From contig JAFTNE010000150.1 in NCBI GenBank assembly GCA_017452035.1, positions 1 to 7,498 on the forward strand: 7,498 nt of DNA, written 5' to 3'. The translations under genes and the position numbers were made by a program. Source of the DNA: Clostridia bacterium. GTDB taxonomy: Bacteria; Bacillota; Clostridia; Christensenellales; CAG-314. Below, in pieces: positions 6,316-7,498 of this stretch (its first letter is position 1; every line of letters begins with the position of its first letter). The notes under the pieces were generated by a model. That model ran no database searches. It saw only the letters and a program-made list of their open reading frames with translations, and was not told the origin of the DNA.

Positions 6316-6327
6316 ATTGCCTCGTTA

Positions 6328-7359
6328 TTAGGAATGTGGTTTTTCGCCACGAAGTTTAAGTGTAGGGCAGGCATTTAGAGACAAATCTCCAAACTCGCCG
6401 TTAAGATACATAAAATAGCCACGTGAAGCTATCATTGCTGCATTATCTCCACACAGGTTGAGTTGTGGAAGACACACGCGTATGCCGTCAAGCTCAAACT
6501 CTTTCATGCGTTCCCTAAGATAGCTGTTTGCGCCAACGCCACCAGCAACGGCAACAGTATTGAGTCCACTTTTTTGAGTGTGAAGTTTCAGCGTGTCAAT
6601 AAGTCCGTCAATTGCACAGTGGTTAAAGGAGCAAGCAATGTCGGCAGGGTTGATGGTTTCGCCCTTTTGCACTGCGTTGTGTACAGTGTTTATAACAGCA
6701 GTTTTCAAGCCACTGTAACTAAAGTTTCCATTGGAAATTACAACCGAGTGGAACTTGTAGTTGGGGCTACCTGTCTTGGCAAGTTTGTCCACGTGAGGGC
6801 CACCTGGGTAGGGCAGTTTCAGTACGCGCGCAACCTTGTCAAACGCCTCGCCAACGGCATCATCCACAGTGGATGCAAGCACAGTGTATTTGTCAAAATC
6901 CTCCACCTTTACAACGGCAGTGTGTCCACCACTGGTAAGCAAGCACATGTATGGTGGTTGCAAATCTGGGTAGGTGATGTAGTTTGCGCAGATGTGACCT
7001 TCGATATGGTTTACAGCAATAAGTGGCAATCCACTTGCTTGGGCTAATCCCTTTGCAAAGGATACCCCCACAAGTAGCGCGCCAACAAGTCCTGCGCCGT
7101 AGGTTACGGCAATGGCGTTGATGTCACTTAGTGTAACACCGGCCTCGTCAAGTGCAAGCTTTACCACTTCGTCCACCACTTGGATATGGTTTCGGCTGGC
7201 AATTTCTGGCACAACACCACCGTACAACTTGTGTATGTCAATTTGGGAAAACACCACGTTGGAAAGCACCTCTCTACCGTTTTTTACAACGGATGCAGCC
7301 GTTTCGTCACAGGATGATTCAATTCCCAAAATGAGTATGTCTTGGTTGTTTTTTTGCAT
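6328..7359 (-). CDS. tsaD: tRNA N6-threonylcarbamoyladenosine (t6A37) transferase TsaD
   Basis: TsaD, with TsaB and TsaE, transfers the threonylcarbamoyl group from the TsaC/TsaB2 product to A37 of tRNAs reading ANN codons; it is cytosolic and usually essential. The 343 residues match family length. Visible signatures are GIESSCDETAA (12-22), the metal site HIEGH (118-122), TSGGHT (142-147), DDAVGEAFDKVAR (166-178), PYPGGP (183-188), FSYSGLKTAV (213-222), AGGVGANS (272-279) and CGDNAAMIA (303-311). The usual YGPGL is YGAGL (87-91), a minor change. ATG 7359-7357 has AAGGAA 7 nt upstream (7372-7367). It is the first gene of its unit, with a strong promoter at 7433-7461, and runs into the ATPase after tandem TAA stops. 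tsaB, tsaC and tsaE are not in the window. Confidence 0.97.
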   Translation of the reverse strand: MQKNNQDILILGIESSCDETAASVVKNGREVLSNVVFSQIDIHKLYGGVVPEIASRNHIQVVDEVVKLALDEAGVTLSDINAIAVTYGAGLVGALLVGVSFAKGLAQASGLPLIAVNHIEGHICANYITYPDLQPPYMCLLTSGGHTAVVKVEDFDKYTVLASTVDDAVGEAFDKVARVLKLPYPGGPHVDKLAKTGSPNYKFHSVVISNGNFSYSGLKTAVINTVHNAVQKGETINPADIACSFNHCAIDGLIDTLKLHTQKSGLNTVAVAGGVGANSYLRERMKEFELDGIRVCLPQLNLCGDNAAMIASRGYFMYLNGEFGDLSLNACPTLKLRGEKPHS

Positions 7360-7432
7360 TGTTCAATTCCTTGTTAGGAGTGGCAATTTGACAATTTTTC
7401 AGGCAACTCCAAAAACTTCTCAATATAATAAT

Positions 7433-7461
7433 ATAATATAGCCAAACACACTTTTTGTCAA
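7433..7461 (-). promoter_or_regulatory. Strong sigma-A-like promoter of tsaD
   Basis: On the minus strand a perfect TTGACA (7461-7456), 17 nt, then TATTAT (7438-7433), in an AT-rich run. The predicted start near 7426 leaves a leader of about 67 nt before ATG 7359. I see no riboswitch or stable hairpin in that leader. Confidence 0.75.
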
Positions 7462-7498
7462 TAGAATAGTAATTTATTATATGGTAAATTGGATTCAA
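7462..7498. other. AT-rich right edge without gene
   Basis: Only 37 nt remain upstream of the tsaD promoter. No gene end, terminator or RNA can be recognised. A weak divergent promoter on the plus strand (TTGTCA at 7455-7460, then TATATG about 17 nt on) is possible but unsupported. Confidence 0.3.

Overview
The window looks like chromosomal DNA from a low-to-moderate G+C Bacillota (Firmicutes) bacterium, most likely a Clostridia-type lineage. The reasons are a YqhQ-type DUF1385 protein next to prmC and prfA, strong purine-rich Shine-Dalgarno sites, sigma-A-like promoters, and hairpin-plus-U-run terminators. The species cannot be named from this sequence. All genes lie on the minus strand, so transcription runs from right (high coordinates) to left.

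Three transcription units are visible. (1) Right: a near-consensus promoter at 7433-7461 drives tsaD (tRNA t6A synthesis). Only 12 nt later comes an 830-residue P-type cation ATPase of the CtpE/Exp7-like kind, and an intrinsic terminator at 3788-3819 closes the unit. (2) Middle: a promoter at 3551-3579, overlaid by a perfect 10-bp-arm palindrome at 3570-3593, drives a 590-residue fusion and then prfA. The fusion joins a DUF1385 membrane domain to PrmC, the release-factor glutamine methyltransferase. PrfA is release factor 1, the PrmC substrate. A hairpin terminator at 561-588 ends this unit. (3) Left: after a second terminator hairpin at 482-509, a promoter at 427-455 drives a 60-residue ribbon-helix-helix (RHH) DNA-binding protein. 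Its end overlaps by 8 nt the start of a gene that runs off the left edge. That gene's visible N-terminus ends in a pattern compatible with a PD-(D/E)xK restriction-type nuclease fold. The left unit is clearly more AT-rich than the housekeeping units and may be an acquired module.

The housekeeping genes concern translation fidelity (tsaD for tRNA modification; prmC and prfA for termination). The most unusual points are the single-ORF fusion of a membrane domain of unknown function to PrmC, the palindrome on its promoter, and the left-edge pair of an RHH regulator and a putative restriction gene, with an 8-bp-phased repeat over its promoter. I saw no rRNA, tRNA, CRISPR array, insertion sequence or transposon end.
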